A DNA stretch of 64,000 bases from Exiguobacterium sp. s122 (GTDB lineage: Bacteria > Bacillota > Bacilli > Exiguobacteriales > Exiguobacteriaceae). Position 1 is the stretch's first letter, and every line of letters begins with the position of its first letter. The stretch lies in assembly GCF_018618475.1 (NCBI RefSeq), contig NZ_JACSMD010000002.1:62001-126000 (forward strand), in the 5' to 3' direction. Below, piece by piece: positions 53,577 to 62,076 of the stretch. The notes beneath the pieces are model-generated. The model did not search any database. It had not been told where the DNA came from and saw only the letters and a program-made list of their open reading frames with translations. The translations under genes were made by a program, and so were the position numbers.

Positions 53577-54911
53577 TTGGGGGAATTTTTGGACAGTCCC
53601 ACGTTACTCAGTTTAATCATCGTCGCCTTGCTCATCTTCTTGACCGCATTCTTTGTCGCTGCCGAGTTTTCGATCGTCAAAGTGCGGAGCGCGCGACTCG
53701 ACCAGCTCGTGCTCGAGGGCAATAAGCGGGCCGTCGTCGCCAAAAAAGTGATTGAGAACCTCGATGACTCGCTTTCCGCTTCCCAATTCGGAATCACCTT
53801 ATCTGCGCTCGGTCTCGGGTGGATTGGCGCCGATCAAATCGAAGGGATGATGGAACCGCTCGTCAACGTCTTCAACGTCTCGGCGAGCACGTCGACGTTC
53901 TTGTCGTTTTTAATCGCTTTCTTGTTGATTGCCTTTTTGCATGTGGTCATCGGTGAACTCGTACCGAAGACGCTCGCGGTTCATGAGGCCGAGAAATTGA
54001 CGCTCCTCGTCGCACGTCCGCTCTACTGGTTCACGAAACTCATGTATCCGTTCATCCGTGTGTTGAACAGTCTGGCCCGGCTCACGCTTCGCTTGTTCGG
54101 TGTCCAGACGACCGCTCAAGAGACGGCGCACTCGGAGGAAGAGTTGAAGATTATCATGACAGAGAGCTTTAAGAGCGGCGAGATTAATGAGAACGAGCTC
54201 GCCTACGTGCAAAACATCTTTTCGTTTGATGAACGCGTCGCGAAAGATGCGATGGTGCCACGCATGAACATGGTCACGATTGATGAGGAAGATACAATGG
54301 ACTCGATTATCGCCACCGTCCAAGAGCACCAATACACGCGCTATCCGGTCACGCGCGACGGAGACCGAGACGATGTGCTCGGTTTCGTGAACGCGAAGCA
54401 GTTGTTCACGGCCCAACTCGCGAACAGTGACGCCCCGTTCAAGACATTCATCCATCAACTGCCGCTCGTGACCGAATTCACCCCGCTACAAGAGGCGATG
54501 GTGAAGATGCAGAACGCGCGGACGATGATGTGTCTCGTCATCGATGAATACGGCGGGACGGCCGGTCTTCTGACGATCGAAGACATCTTAGAAGAAATCG
54601 TCGGCGAGATTCGTGACGAGTTCGACCGCGATGAACAAGCAGAGATTACTGAAGTCACACCTGGGCACTATCGTTTGTCCGGCCTCGTCCTCACCCAAGA
54701 GGTGGAGGAACGGTTCGGCATTCAAATCGAAGACGACGTCGACACGGTCGGCGGTTTTGTGTTGTCACAAAAAGCGAATGCCCGGGCCGGCGAACGCTTC
54801 GTCTTGCCAGGTGAGCACGAGTTGATCGTCCGCGAAGTCGACAACCACCGCATCGTCTTCGTCGATTTGATTCTTGCCCATAAAGACGAGATTCAAGCCG
54901 AAATCGATTGA
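53577..54911 (+). CDS. CNNM/CorC-family (HlyC/CorC) membrane protein
   Basis: This 444-residue (from TTG 53577) protein has a DUF21/CNNM domain with four helices (about 10-185 with VAAEFSIVKVRSARLDQL and VIGELVPKTLAVHEAEK), a CBS pair (about 215-330, MVPRMNMVTIDEEDTMDSII, GGTAGLLTIEDILEEIVGEI) and a C-terminal CorC_HlyC domain. Family members export Mg2+ or affect its flux. The ATG at 53556 overlaps the only SD (GGAGGTGA, 53558-53565), so TTG 53577 or TTG 53589 is the likely start. Confidence 0.88.
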   Translation: MGEFLDSPTLLSLIIVALLIFLTAFFVAAEFSIVKVRSARLDQLVLEGNKRAVVAKKVIENLDDSLSASQFGITLSALGLGWIGADQIEGMMEPLVNVFNVSASTSTFLSFLIAFLLIAFLHVVIGELVPKTLAVHEAEKLTLLVARPLYWFTKLMYPFIRVLNSLARLTLRLFGVQTTAQETAHSEEELKIIMTESFKSGEINENELAYVQNIFSFDERVAKDAMVPRMNMVTIDEEDTMDSIIATVQEHQYTRYPVTRDGDRDDVLGFVNAKQLFTAQLANSDAPFKTFIHQLPLVTEFTPLQEAMVKMQNARTMMCLVIDEYGGTAGLLTIEDILEEIVGEIRDEFDRDEQAEITEVTPGHYRLSGLVLTQEVEERFGIQIEDDVDTVGGFVLSQKANARAGERFVLPGEHELIVREVDNHRIVFVDLILAHKDEIQAEID

Positions 54912-55103
54912 TGCCTATTCTAGCCTTCCCGCCTCATCTCGGGTAGGCTTTTCTTATGTGCTCAGAACTGTCGCTATATTTTCACGTCTTGCCGTGATAT
55001 ACTGCACATATGTTGCTTATTTGAGTGCACGCCACTCATTGACACAACATCACCGAGTTAGCCACGATTGCTCGGTCCAACAACTACAGAAAGAAGGTTA
55101 CGC

Positions 55104-56096
55104 ATGGAACGTAAACTATTTTTAATTGACGGTAACTCCATGCTGGCCAGTGCCTACTATGGTGCCGCCGCGAGCCGAACGAAAAAAGGACGCGAGGTAT
55201 CTAAAAACGATCGGAGCGCCGTCATCGGAATGACCGGCCTCATCCGGACGATTCTCCGCAGACATCGTCCAAGCCATTTTGTCGTCGTTTGGGACGTATC
55301 ACGTGAAACATTGTGGCGTCGGGAATTGTATCCTGGCTATAAACGCCGCCGTCGCCAAACACCGCCCGAATTGAAGGCTCAAATGGAACTCATGCGCCAA
55401 TTACTTGAAGAGAGCGGCATCCCGCAATATCAAGTCGAAGGCTATGAGGGTGAAGATTTGATTGCCCACATCGCGCGGAAGTTCAGCTGTAGCGCACCTG
55501 TCGTCATCATGACGAAGGACAAAGATTTGCTTCAGCTCGTGAGCCCACGCATCACGGTTTGGCTCCAGACTCAAGAACTGCAACAGATGCAGGCGCGTTG
55601 TGACATTAAAGACAACCGTCCGCTCCCGCTCAAGCGACATCTTGAGATTCGCCCTGAGGAGATTGCAGCCTTGTACGAAGGATTGAAGCCAAAACAACTC
55701 TCAGCCGTCAAAGCGCTGACAGGAGACCGTTCTGACGGGATTCCTCCAGTGGCCGGACTTGACGAGAGCCAGTCGGTAAAATTGATTAAGCGATTCGGTT
55801 CGCTCGAAAAATTGTATACGGCACTGAGCGTCAAAGGCGACAAACGACAACAAATCAACGAAACGATCGCGGCACTGACGTCAGAGGAAGTGCCCCGTAA
55901 CTTGAGACGCACCCGTAAGAAAGCCGAGCGCAACATGGAGCTCGTCCGTCTCGATGTTACGGTGCCACAGCTTGAACATTTGAAGCTCGCTCATCTTGAG
56001 CTGAGCATCAATCCGAAACGAGTCGAGCAAGCGTATAAAAAACGCGGGCTTCGTCTCTCGTTCGATTCAGGTCAGAAAAAAATGACAGCACGATAA
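55104..56096 (+). CDS. ypcP: 5'-3' exonuclease (YpcP-like)
   Basis: This 330-residue FEN/PIN-like nuclease resembles the N-terminal domain of DNA polymerase I: FLIDGNSMLASAYYG, VVVWDVSRETLWRRELYPGYKRRR, YEGEDLIAHIA and MTKDKDLLQLVS carry the metal-binding acids, and ALTGDRSDGIPPVAGL is the H3TH region. It processes RNA primers or flaps. ATG 55104 follows GAAAGAAGG. The leader has an extended -10 (TGATATACT, 54991-54999) and two hairpins. A Lys/Arg-rich C-terminus extends past the Bacillus homologue. Confidence 0.88.
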   Translation: MERKLFLIDGNSMLASAYYGAAASRTKKGREVSKNDRSAVIGMTGLIRTILRRHRPSHFVVVWDVSRETLWRRELYPGYKRRRRQTPPELKAQMELMRQLLEESGIPQYQVEGYEGEDLIAHIARKFSCSAPVVIMTKDKDLLQLVSPRITVWLQTQELQQMQARCDIKDNRPLPLKRHLEIRPEEIAALYEGLKPKQLSAVKALTGDRSDGIPPVAGLDESQSVKLIKRFGSLEKLYTALSVKGDKRQQINETIAALTSEEVPRNLRRTRKKAERNMELVRLDVTVPQLEHLKLAHLELSINPKRVEQAYKKRGLRLSFDSGQKKMTAR

Positions 56097-56124
56097 AAAG
56101 CGCGGACATCAGTCCACGCTTTTT
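56095..56124. terminator. Bidirectional terminator
   Basis: Stem AAAAAGCG-C-GGAC with GTCC-A-CGCTTTTT, loop ATCA, between convergent genes. Confidence 0.78.
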
Positions 56125-56909
56125 ATTTTGACGGTAATCCCGTCTGAATCAATGAGTGACCATTCGCTCGTCGTCCCCCCGAGCGCTTCATTCGTCGCCG
56201 CATCGACGAGCAACGTCCACGCCTCGATACCGGCCTCTTCGCCCATCGGCATACTCGGACGCGCCCAGACGTTCGTCCCAATGTGGTGATGATAGCCATC
56301 GGCCGCCAAGAACAAGGCACCCGGATAAGAGTCCGTCGTCACGGTGAACCCAAGGCGATCCGCATAAAACGAACGGGCATTCTCGAGGGAGCGAACTTTG
56401 AAATGCACGTGCCCCATCGTCGTGCCGGCTGGCAGTCCCGTAAACGGACGGTCGGCCGCCGCTTCGAGCATCGATTGATAGTCGACAGGATCCGTCGACA
56501 TCTTCACGTGCCCGTTCGGTTCATACGACCATTGTTCACGCGGACGGTCGGCGTACAGTTCGATACCGTTTCCTTCTGGATCGCTCAAATAAAACGCCTC
56601 GCTCACCAAATGGTCTCCTTGTCCAACTTCGATGCGACGATTAATTAAATGGTGAAGAATCCGGCCGAGTTCGATCCGGTCCGGCAGAAGAATCGCTAGA
56701 TGGAACAGACCGGCCGCTTGACGATTCGGTCGCACGCCTTTCACTTCATGCAAGATGACGAGCGGTGTCGTCTTTGCACCGAGCGTCACGTACTTGTCCT
56801 TTGTCTCGAGAACGTCCATCCCGATGACTTCCTCATAGAATGTTTTCATCGCATTCAAGTCGTTGACACGCAACGTGACAGCACCCAACTGAATATTTGT
56901 TAATTTCAT
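56109..56909 (-). CDS. Extradiol dioxygenase-like VOC protein (CatE-like)
   Basis: This 266-residue protein has two vicinal-oxygen-chelate domains (about 3-122 and 150-262). Metal ligand candidates are visible: GLFHLAIL and ALYL-like FYLSDPEGNGIELYADRP, GHVHFKV, GYHHHIGTNVWA. The ADRPREQWSY and GYHHHIG segments match Bacillus CatE, a catechol-2,3-dioxygenase. ATG 56909 follows AGAGGTGA. It is divergent from an HxlR regulator gene, the same layout used for electrophile-sensing control. Substrate assignment is inferred. Confidence 0.82.
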   Translation of the reverse strand: MKLTNIQLGAVTLRVNDLNAMKTFYEEVIGMDVLETKDKYVTLGAKTTPLVILHEVKGVRPNRQAAGLFHLAILLPDRIELGRILHHLINRRIEVGQGDHLVSEAFYLSDPEGNGIELYADRPREQWSYEPNGHVKMSTDPVDYQSMLEAAADRPFTGLPAGTTMGHVHFKVRSLENARSFYADRLGFTVTTDSYPGALFLAADGYHHHIGTNVWARPSMPMGEEAGIEAWTLLVDAATNEALGGTTSEWSLIDSDGITVKIKSVD

Positions 56910-57014
56910 AATTTTCACCTCTTCTTTAAAGTATACCCGCTAAGTGAAAACAACAGAAGACGGCACAAAAAGGTGGTATAGTTACGTAAAAGAAACCATA
57001 AAGGAGAAAACGGT

Positions 57015-57341
57015 GTGACGAAAATCTCAAGTTGTGAAGTCGATACGGCGCTCGAATTGATTACGGGCAAATGGAAGCCGTCCATCTTACTCGCCCTCAT
57101 CAATGGCGGCACACTCCGGTTCAGTGAATTAAAACGCGCGCTCCCAAACATTAGTCAAAAAATCCTGACGGCGCAACTACGTGATTTAGAAGATCACGAC
57201 ATCATCATCCGGACCGTCTATCCGGAAGTGCCCCCGCGTGTCGATTATCAATTGAGTGAGTATGGGCAGACGCTCATCCCTGTGCTCGAAACGATGAACG
57301 CATGGGGCATCCGCCATGCCGAACGCATGCGTGAAAAGTAA
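57015..57341 (+). CDS. HxlR/DUF24-family regulator (CatR/YodB-like)
   Basis: This 108-residue winged helix has the HxlR signature LELITGKWKPSILLALINGGTLRFSELKRALPNISQKILTAQLRDLE. The conserved N-terminal Cys7 (SSCEVDTA) corresponds to the redox-active Cys of YodB/CatR, which sense diamide and quinones. The start is GTG 57015 after AAAGGAGAAAAC. It is divergent from the CatE-like gene with 105 bp between the two starts, so it probably represses it. An extended -10 (TGGTATAGT) precedes it. Confidence 0.9.
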   Translation: MTKISSCEVDTALELITGKWKPSILLALINGGTLRFSELKRALPNISQKILTAQLRDLEDHDIIIRTVYPEVPPRVDYQLSEYGQTLIPVLETMNAWGIRHAERMREK

Positions 57342-57342
57342 A

Positions 57343-57395
57343 TTGTCCACATGTGGATAACCCAATTCCACACTCAATCCCACTACTTATCCACA
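57343..57395. promoter_or_regulatory. Cluster of three DnaA boxes
   Basis: TTGTCCACA (57343-57351, one mismatch), TGTGGATAA (57352-57360, perfect box on the minus strand) and TTATCCACA (57387-57395, perfect). The first two abut head to head. The third touches the SD of the S66 peptidase gene. Confidence 0.7.
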
Positions 57396-57405
57396 GGAGG
57401 CTGTT

Positions 57406-58413
57406 ATGATTCGTTATCCCCAATTGACCGGCAGAACGGCCGGCGTCACGGCGCCGTCGTCTGGTATCCCGACTGAGCTCCATCATCTACTCCATGAAGC
57501 GGAGAAGACGTTCGCCCGTCACGGCTTCACGTTACGCTTTCAGCCGTCGAGCTGGACGCAGTCGAAAGCAAAATCAGCACCGGCTGACGTTCGAGCCCGT
57601 GAATTGACGGCGTTGTTTCAAGACGAGACGATCGATTTGATTATTCCGCCGTGGGGTGGGACGCTGTTGATTGAAATATTAGACCGCATCGACTGGGACG
57701 CGCTCCCTGCGAAGTGGATGCTTGGTTATTCGGACGTCAGCTTGTTTTTGTTCGTCTACACGCTAAAGACCGGGATTGCCTCGGCGCACGGAACGAACCT
57801 CGTCGACCTTCGCGGCGAAGAATGGGACGAGACGAGTTCACGCTGGCTTGACGTCGTTTCGGCAAAAGAAGGCGAGACGGTCATTCAACGCGCCTCGGAA
57901 TATTATCAAAAAGAGTGGCAACATGAAAATCCGAGCCCGCATATCTATCACTTGACTGAAACGACCGAATGGAAGGCGATTGGGGGCACCGAAGCGACAG
58001 GACGCCTCCTTGGCGGTTGCATCGATGTCTTGTTGCATACGATCGGCACGCCATACGGCGACATCCACACGTTCCAACGCGAGCATTTGAACGAGGAGCC
58101 GATTCTTTGGTACTTTGAGAACGCTGAGTTCGACGTCCCTGCACTCAAACGGACCCTCCTTCAAATGAAGTGGGCCGGTTGGTTCAATCACACGAGTGGG
58201 ATTTTGTTTGGTCGCAGTGAGGCGCAACAGCCCGCTCAAGGGTATACGGCTGAAGACGTCTACGCCGAGCTTCATGACATGCTCGACGTACCGATTATTT
58301 ACGACATCGACTGCGGGCACGTCCCGCCACAATTGACACTCGTCAACGGGGCGCACGCCTCGATTCAAGTTGAGGATGGGAAAGGGACACTCATTCAAAC
58401 GTTCAAGGGCTGA
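57406..58413 (+). CDS. S66-family peptidase (MccF/LD-carboxypeptidase-like)
   Basis: This 335-residue protein matches the S66 fold: AGVTAPSSGI at the start, IPPWGGTLLIEILDRIDWD, then LGYSDVSLFLF with the nucleophile Ser, GGCIDVL, and the C-terminal GHVPPQLTLVNGA with the His of the triad. Members cleave LD-peptide bonds in muropeptides or, as MccF, inactivate microcin C. The start of the fold (WGG instead of the usual GGxxS) suggests the MccF branch. SD AGGAGG lies directly after the DnaA box at 57395. Confidence 0.85.
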   Translation: MIRYPQLTGRTAGVTAPSSGIPTELHHLLHEAEKTFARHGFTLRFQPSSWTQSKAKSAPADVRARELTALFQDETIDLIIPPWGGTLLIEILDRIDWDALPAKWMLGYSDVSLFLFVYTLKTGIASAHGTNLVDLRGEEWDETSSRWLDVVSAKEGETVIQRASEYYQKEWQHENPSPHIYHLTETTEWKAIGGTEATGRLLGGCIDVLLHTIGTPYGDIHTFQREHLNEEPILWYFENAEFDVPALKRTLLQMKWAGWFNHTSGILFGRSEAQQPAQGYTAEDVYAELHDMLDVPIIYDIDCGHVPPQLTLVNGAHASIQVEDGKGTLIQTFKG

Positions 58414-58417
58414 GCAA

Positions 58418-59608
58418 TCAGCCCTTGATTTTTTTTATCATCGACATCAAATGACTGCGAAAGCGCCCTTCCGGGAATAAGCCCACTTCTCGTTCAATCA
58501 GCGGAATCCATTCATCTCCACATCCATGACTCGTTCCAATTAACAATCCCTCGAAATAGATGGCTTGGTCGACAAACCCATGCTTCGCCCACTGATCATG
58601 GCGCTCCCATAGATTCAAAAATGCTTTCCGACCTTCCTCTATTTCTCCAATTAATGCATGATAAACCCCTTTACTCATCTCAAATGCAGCGATAAATTCT
58701 GTACTTCCTTCGAGTAATTGGTTCATGACAGCAAGTTGATATTTTAGAAGATCTGTTTTCCGATAATCGATTGCATAGAGCGCCTCTGTCATCGCAACAC
58801 GTATTTTCATGGTCACGTCCCCTGTAAAAGCGGTATATTGTTTCGCTTTCTCTAACGCAGTAGTGACCAGCGCTTCATCCTTTAAATAAAGGGCACATAT
58901 CGCAATGACTCGATACACATCGTCTACCCGATAATAGATTTTTGTACGTTTCATGTAATCAAGCGTATCTTCGAGGCGTCGGATTGCACTTGGTAAATCG
59001 TCGTCGTACAACATATTGCGGAACACCATCAACATACTAAATTCAACGCGCGTTTTGGTTTTCATGCTTCTCGAATCAATTACCTCGATTGTATCGATGC
59101 GTTCAATCGCATCGTCAAAACGATTCCACATGAGTAAATAAAAGGCCTGACTGATGCGAGCCATGATTTGTTCTTCTTTCTCTCCAAGCCGCTCAAATAC
59201 TGCAATGGCCCGATCATATAACTCCAGCAGTTGTTGTTGCTCTCCACGATTGAACATCGTGTCTGCGAATAGTGTATAAGCTTTTCCTTGCCATACCGAA
59301 TTCATCTCGCCATCTAAATAAGGACGAAGTGCCTGTTGCACGTCGTCATCCTCCCATGCTTGGAGTGTCCCTTGTGTATATTCAATCTCCTCGACGATTT
59401 TTTGCAAGTCTGCTTCACGCGGATCGACAAGTAACGACTGTACCGGCACCTCCAATCGCTTCGCAATCTCACGTAGACTACGTATCGATGCCTCCGCCTT
59501 GCCATTCTCAATCATGCTGAGCATTGATTTAGTGATGATGCCTTCGGCGAGTTGAGTTTGAGTAAGCTTTTTTTCTTTCCGTAACGCTTTAATCTGTTGT
59601 CCAATCAT
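58418..59608 (-). CDS. XRE-type regulator with TPR-like domain
   Basis: This 396-residue protein has an N-terminal helix-turn-helix (IKALRKEKKLTQTQLAEGIITKSMLSMIENGKAEASI, 7-43) followed by a long helical repeat region of 300 residues resembling the TPR domain of RRNPP regulators (PlcR/NprR/Rgg type). No small peptide gene for such a system is adjacent. It is more AT-rich than its neighbours. It is divergent from an MFS gene, with two matched palindromes between, so it very likely controls that gene and itself. Confidence 0.86.
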   Translation of the reverse strand: MIGQQIKALRKEKKLTQTQLAEGIITKSMLSMIENGKAEASIRSLREIAKRLEVPVQSLLVDPREADLQKIVEEIEYTQGTLQAWEDDDVQQALRPYLDGEMNSVWQGKAYTLFADTMFNRGEQQQLLELYDRAIAVFERLGEKEEQIMARISQAFYLLMWNRFDDAIERIDTIEVIDSRSMKTKTRVEFSMLMVFRNMLYDDDLPSAIRRLEDTLDYMKRTKIYYRVDDVYRVIAICALYLKDEALVTTALEKAKQYTAFTGDVTMKIRVAMTEALYAIDYRKTDLLKYQLAVMNQLLEGSTEFIAAFEMSKGVYHALIGEIEEGRKAFLNLWERHDQWAKHGFVDQAIYFEGLLIGTSHGCGDEWIPLIEREVGLFPEGRFRSHLMSMIKKIKG

Positions 59609-59623
59609 AGAGCACCTCTTTAA

Positions 59624-59644
59624 AAGTTAAATTAAATTGAACTT
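59624..59644. promoter_or_regulatory. Operator A of the XRE-MFS region
   Basis: AAGTTAAAT-N3-ATTGAACTT, 9-3-9 inverted repeat with one imperfect pair, 16 nt before the XRE start codon. Confidence 0.7.
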
Positions 59645-59670
59645 ATTGTATACAAATGGAGTCTCATCGT

Positions 59671-59707
59671 TTACTATAAAGTTAAATCAAATTTAACTTT
59701 ATAGTAA
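59671..59707. promoter_or_regulatory. Operator B: 37-bp perfect inverted repeat
   Basis: Two perfect 17-bp arms (59671-59687 and 59691-59707) around CAA; the core AAGTTAAAT-N3-ATTTAACTT repeats operator A. It ends one base before the SD region of the MFS gene (AAAGGAG), so it could act on DNA and as an RNA hairpin. Confidence 0.8.
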
Positions 59708-59719
59708 AGGAGAATGATG

Positions 59720-60985
59720 ATGAACACTACCTCTTCAAATTTGTACGTGTTGTTACTCGGAAAATTCATGTCGTTGTTTGCTTCAAGCCTCTTCACGTTC
59801 GTGGCAGGGTTGACTGTCCTGACCACCTCCGGGTCTGGACTCCAGTTCGCGCTCGTTCTGCTTTCCGGTACGTTACCTCGGGTCCTTTTATCCCCGTTCG
59901 CCGGCGTCTATGCCGACAAGTTGAACCGTAAACACGTCATCATCACGATGGAATCGTTGAGCGCCATCTTGTTCTTCTTAGCCGGCGTCGCGAGTCTCAT
60001 TTGGACGTTTGGCGTCCCTGTCTTCTTGATTATCACATGTCTGCTCTCTATCGTCTCGACTTTCTTGTCGGTCACCTTATCGAGCTCGATTCCGCTTCTT
60101 TTCGGTCAAGCCGAGTTGCAACGCGCCAATTCACTTATCCAAAGTGTCGTCTCGTTCTCGAGCATCGGCACACCGTTATTGGCCGGCGCCTTGTTCCTTA
60201 TCCTCCCCGTCTCTGCGTTTTTATTTAGTTCGTCTTTACTCTTCATCCTCGCAGCCCTTTTGGCCTCACGACTCACGTTCCAATCGTATGATCAAACGCC
60301 TACCGATCAATCGACATGGGAAGATGTCCGCTCCGGCTTCCGCTATTTGAAACAAAAACGCGTTCTATGGACATTGACTATTCTGGCCGCACTGCTCAAT
60401 TTTTTCTTTGTCGCTTCAGAAGTACTGTTCCCGATTGTCGCCTTACAAGAAATTGGCGTCAATCCTCTCCAGTTTGGCTTTTTAGAAAGTATGTTCGCCG
60501 CCGGCTTTTTAGTTGCCTCACTCGCCCATGCGCTACCCCTTTTGAAAATCAAATATCGGCTCGCGACAACTCGAATCGCACTCATCAGCTTAAGTGTGCT
60601 TTTTATCGGGCCGGCCGTTCCACTCTATTTTGATTTTTCGGTCACACTAGCCATTGTTTTCTTAACTGGATTTGCCTTGTTAAGCGGCTTCTTTGTCATT
60701 CGTGCCAATATTCCGATTCAACTGTATTTACAATCCAATACGGAACCGCGTTATCTCGGTCGGGTGATGGGTGTGCTCGAATCGCTCGCGGTGGGCATTA
60801 CCCCGTTCGGTTTTATCTTGTTCGGCGCGTTGAGCGAATGGCTATCGGTCGCATTTCTCTATACCATCTGCATGGTCTGCCTGCTGGCAATCACGCTCAT
60901 TGCGATGTATCGAATTCGTCACGACATCACCGCCGAAAAAGCAACTGTATTAGCTACAGCACAAACCGCCTCAGCACGTCAGTGA
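59720..60985 (+). CDS. MFS transporter (macrolide-efflux-like)
   Basis: This 421-residue 12-helix transporter has motif A-like PFAGVYADKLNRKHVIITME after helix 2 and RANIPIQLYLQSNTEPRYLGRVMGVLESL in the C-half, as in the MefA/multidrug efflux group. Three ATG codons (59714, 59717, 59720) are available; 59720 has the best spacing from AAAGGAG. Divergent to the XRE-TPR regulator with paired operators, so it is probably inducible. The substrate is unknown. Confidence 0.86.
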   Translation: MNTTSSNLYVLLLGKFMSLFASSLFTFVAGLTVLTTSGSGLQFALVLLSGTLPRVLLSPFAGVYADKLNRKHVIITMESLSAILFFLAGVASLIWTFGVPVFLIITCLLSIVSTFLSVTLSSSIPLLFGQAELQRANSLIQSVVSFSSIGTPLLAGALFLILPVSAFLFSSSLLFILAALLASRLTFQSYDQTPTDQSTWEDVRSGFRYLKQKRVLWTLTILAALLNFFFVASEVLFPIVALQEIGVNPLQFGFLESMFAAGFLVASLAHALPLLKIKYRLATTRIALISLSVLFIGPAVPLYFDFSVTLAIVFLTGFALLSGFFVIRANIPIQLYLQSNTEPRYLGRVMGVLESLAVGITPFGFILFGALSEWLSVAFLYTICMVCLLAITLIAMYRIRHDITAEKATVLATAQTASARQ

Positions 60986-60989
60986 ATAC

Positions 60990-61022
60990 AAAAAGACATC
61001 GAACTGCTCAGTTCGATGTCTT
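60990..61022 (-). terminator. Terminator of the DUF3817 gene
   Basis: 13-bp perfect stem (60993-61005, 61010-61022) with a T-run on the minus strand; it overlaps the last codons of the gene. Confidence 0.8.
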
Positions 61023-61304
61023 CTCTGTTGAAGGTAAAATTCGTTTTTCAAGTAGGAACGGCCCGAACGGGATGACTGACGCCAAGACCGCGAGTACGAG
61101 GACTTTGAAGCTCCAGCGGAAGCGCCACGCCATGTAGACGGCAGCTGCGACGTATGCGACGAACAAGAATCCGTGCGCCGCCCCGACGATGCTAACGGCG
61201 AGCGGCATACCAGCCAAATACTTTAGCGGCATCGCGATGAACAATAACAACAAGAACGACATGCCTTCCGTATAACCGAGCCATTTAAATTGTGTAGCGT
61301 TCAT
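61008..61304 (-). CDS. DUF3817-family membrane protein
   Basis: This 98-residue protein has three helices. The segments YTEGMSFLLLLFIAMPLKYLAGMP, VGAAHGFLFVAYV and LASVIPFGPFLLEKRI are the family pattern. ATG 61304 follows AAGGAGAAC. Its function is unknown. It is probably monocistronic. Confidence 0.87.
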   Translation of the reverse strand: MNATQFKWLGYTEGMSFLLLLFIAMPLKYLAGMPLAVSIVGAAHGFLFVAYVAAAVYMAWRFRWSFKVLVLAVLASVIPFGPFLLEKRILPSTEKTSN

Positions 61305-61386
61305 TTCTGTTCTCCTTTACAATCCATGCTATGTTCATCGTAGCCGAACAAGGAACGGTTTGTCACAGGAGAATGTCATAAAATCG

Positions 61387-61890
61387 TCACGCTATTTGAC
61401 GATTTGGTGAACGGTGCATGACTTTCGTTTCAACGAACTTGCGAAGGAACAACCCGTCAATCCCGATTTTTCCAGCGTTATAGCCGGCGACAAGGATGAG
61501 GACCGAAACAATGAGCATCGTCGGGTTCGTGCTGACTGTACCAGAGAGCAAGAACGCCATGTTCATCACGAGTCCGAAGAAAGCGGCGCTACGTGTCAAC
61601 GCTCCGAGCAACAGTCCAAGACCGACGAACAACTCACCGTATGGGATTAAGATATCAAACAACGCGGCGTTTGGAATGGCGAACCCTTCAAGGAAAGCGG
61701 CCCACCAACTTGCTACGGCTGGATGCTCGCCTGTCGCGAGGGACGCTGCGTTTTGAAGATAACCACCAGATGCGAAACCACCAGTGATTTTCCCCCACCC
61801 TGCTGTGAGCCAGTGGTAACCGAGCCAGAGACGAAGGACGGTCAAGAGGCCGGTCGCGATATTGTGGTTTTGCCAAAACTTTGTGAACAT
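61387..61890 (-). CDS. DoxX-family membrane protein
   Basis: This 167-residue protein has four helices of the DoxX family: TVLRLWLGYHWLTAGWGKI at the start, LIPYGELFVGLGLLLGALTRSAAFFG, MNMAFLLSGTVSTNP. Related Bacillus proteins (CatD) are encoded with CatE and are induced by catechol and quinones; the CatE-like gene here is 5 kb away. ATG 61890 follows AAGGAGGAATT. A dyad lies just upstream. Confidence 0.86.
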   Translation of the reverse strand: MFTKFWQNHNIATGLLTVLRLWLGYHWLTAGWGKITGGFASGGYLQNAASLATGEHPAVASWWAAFLEGFAIPNAALFDILIPYGELFVGLGLLLGALTRSAAFFGLVMNMAFLLSGTVSTNPTMLIVSVLILVAGYNAGKIGIDGLFLRKFVETKVMHRSPNRQIA

Positions 61891-61927
61891 GATAATTCCT
61901 CCTTTTCATGTAGAATGATAACTAATA

Positions 61928-61943
61928 TGTGATTACATTCACA
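61928..61943. promoter_or_regulatory. Dyad upstream of doxX
   Basis: TGTGATTACATTCACA is a TGTGA-N6-TCACA inverted repeat located 38 nt before the start codon, overlapping or just past candidate -10 elements. The regulator is unknown; the half-site also resembles CRP/FNR sites. Confidence 0.5.
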
Positions 61944-62040
61944 ATATACCATTCATGATCAATTATTCACATAAGTTATGACGAGAGTTCACGTTTCGTC
62001 CATATGTGTGTCACACGTCAGTCACTTTTTGGAAACTTCA

Positions 62041-62066
62041 TAAAAAAAGACGCCCAATTGGACGCC
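62041..62066 (-). terminator. Terminator of the PNPOx-like gene
   Basis: 7-bp GC-rich stem with two G-U pairs, loop AATT, then seven T on the minus strand. Confidence 0.7.
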
Positions 62067-62076
62067 AAGTTAACCT

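Noticed and set aside
53910-54458. 182-codon minus-strand ORF inside the CNNM/CorC gene
   Set aside because: It is antisense to the CBS and DUF21 motifs, lacks an SD, and shows no domain.
57343-57395. The DnaA-box cluster as a replication origin
   Set aside because: There is no dnaA, dnaN, rpmH or AT-rich unwinding region nearby; the boxes are too few for oriC.
58418-60985. A quorum-peptide gene beside the XRE-TPR regulator
   Set aside because: I examined the intergenic regions (58414-58417 and 59609-59719) and found no short secreted ORF with an SD.
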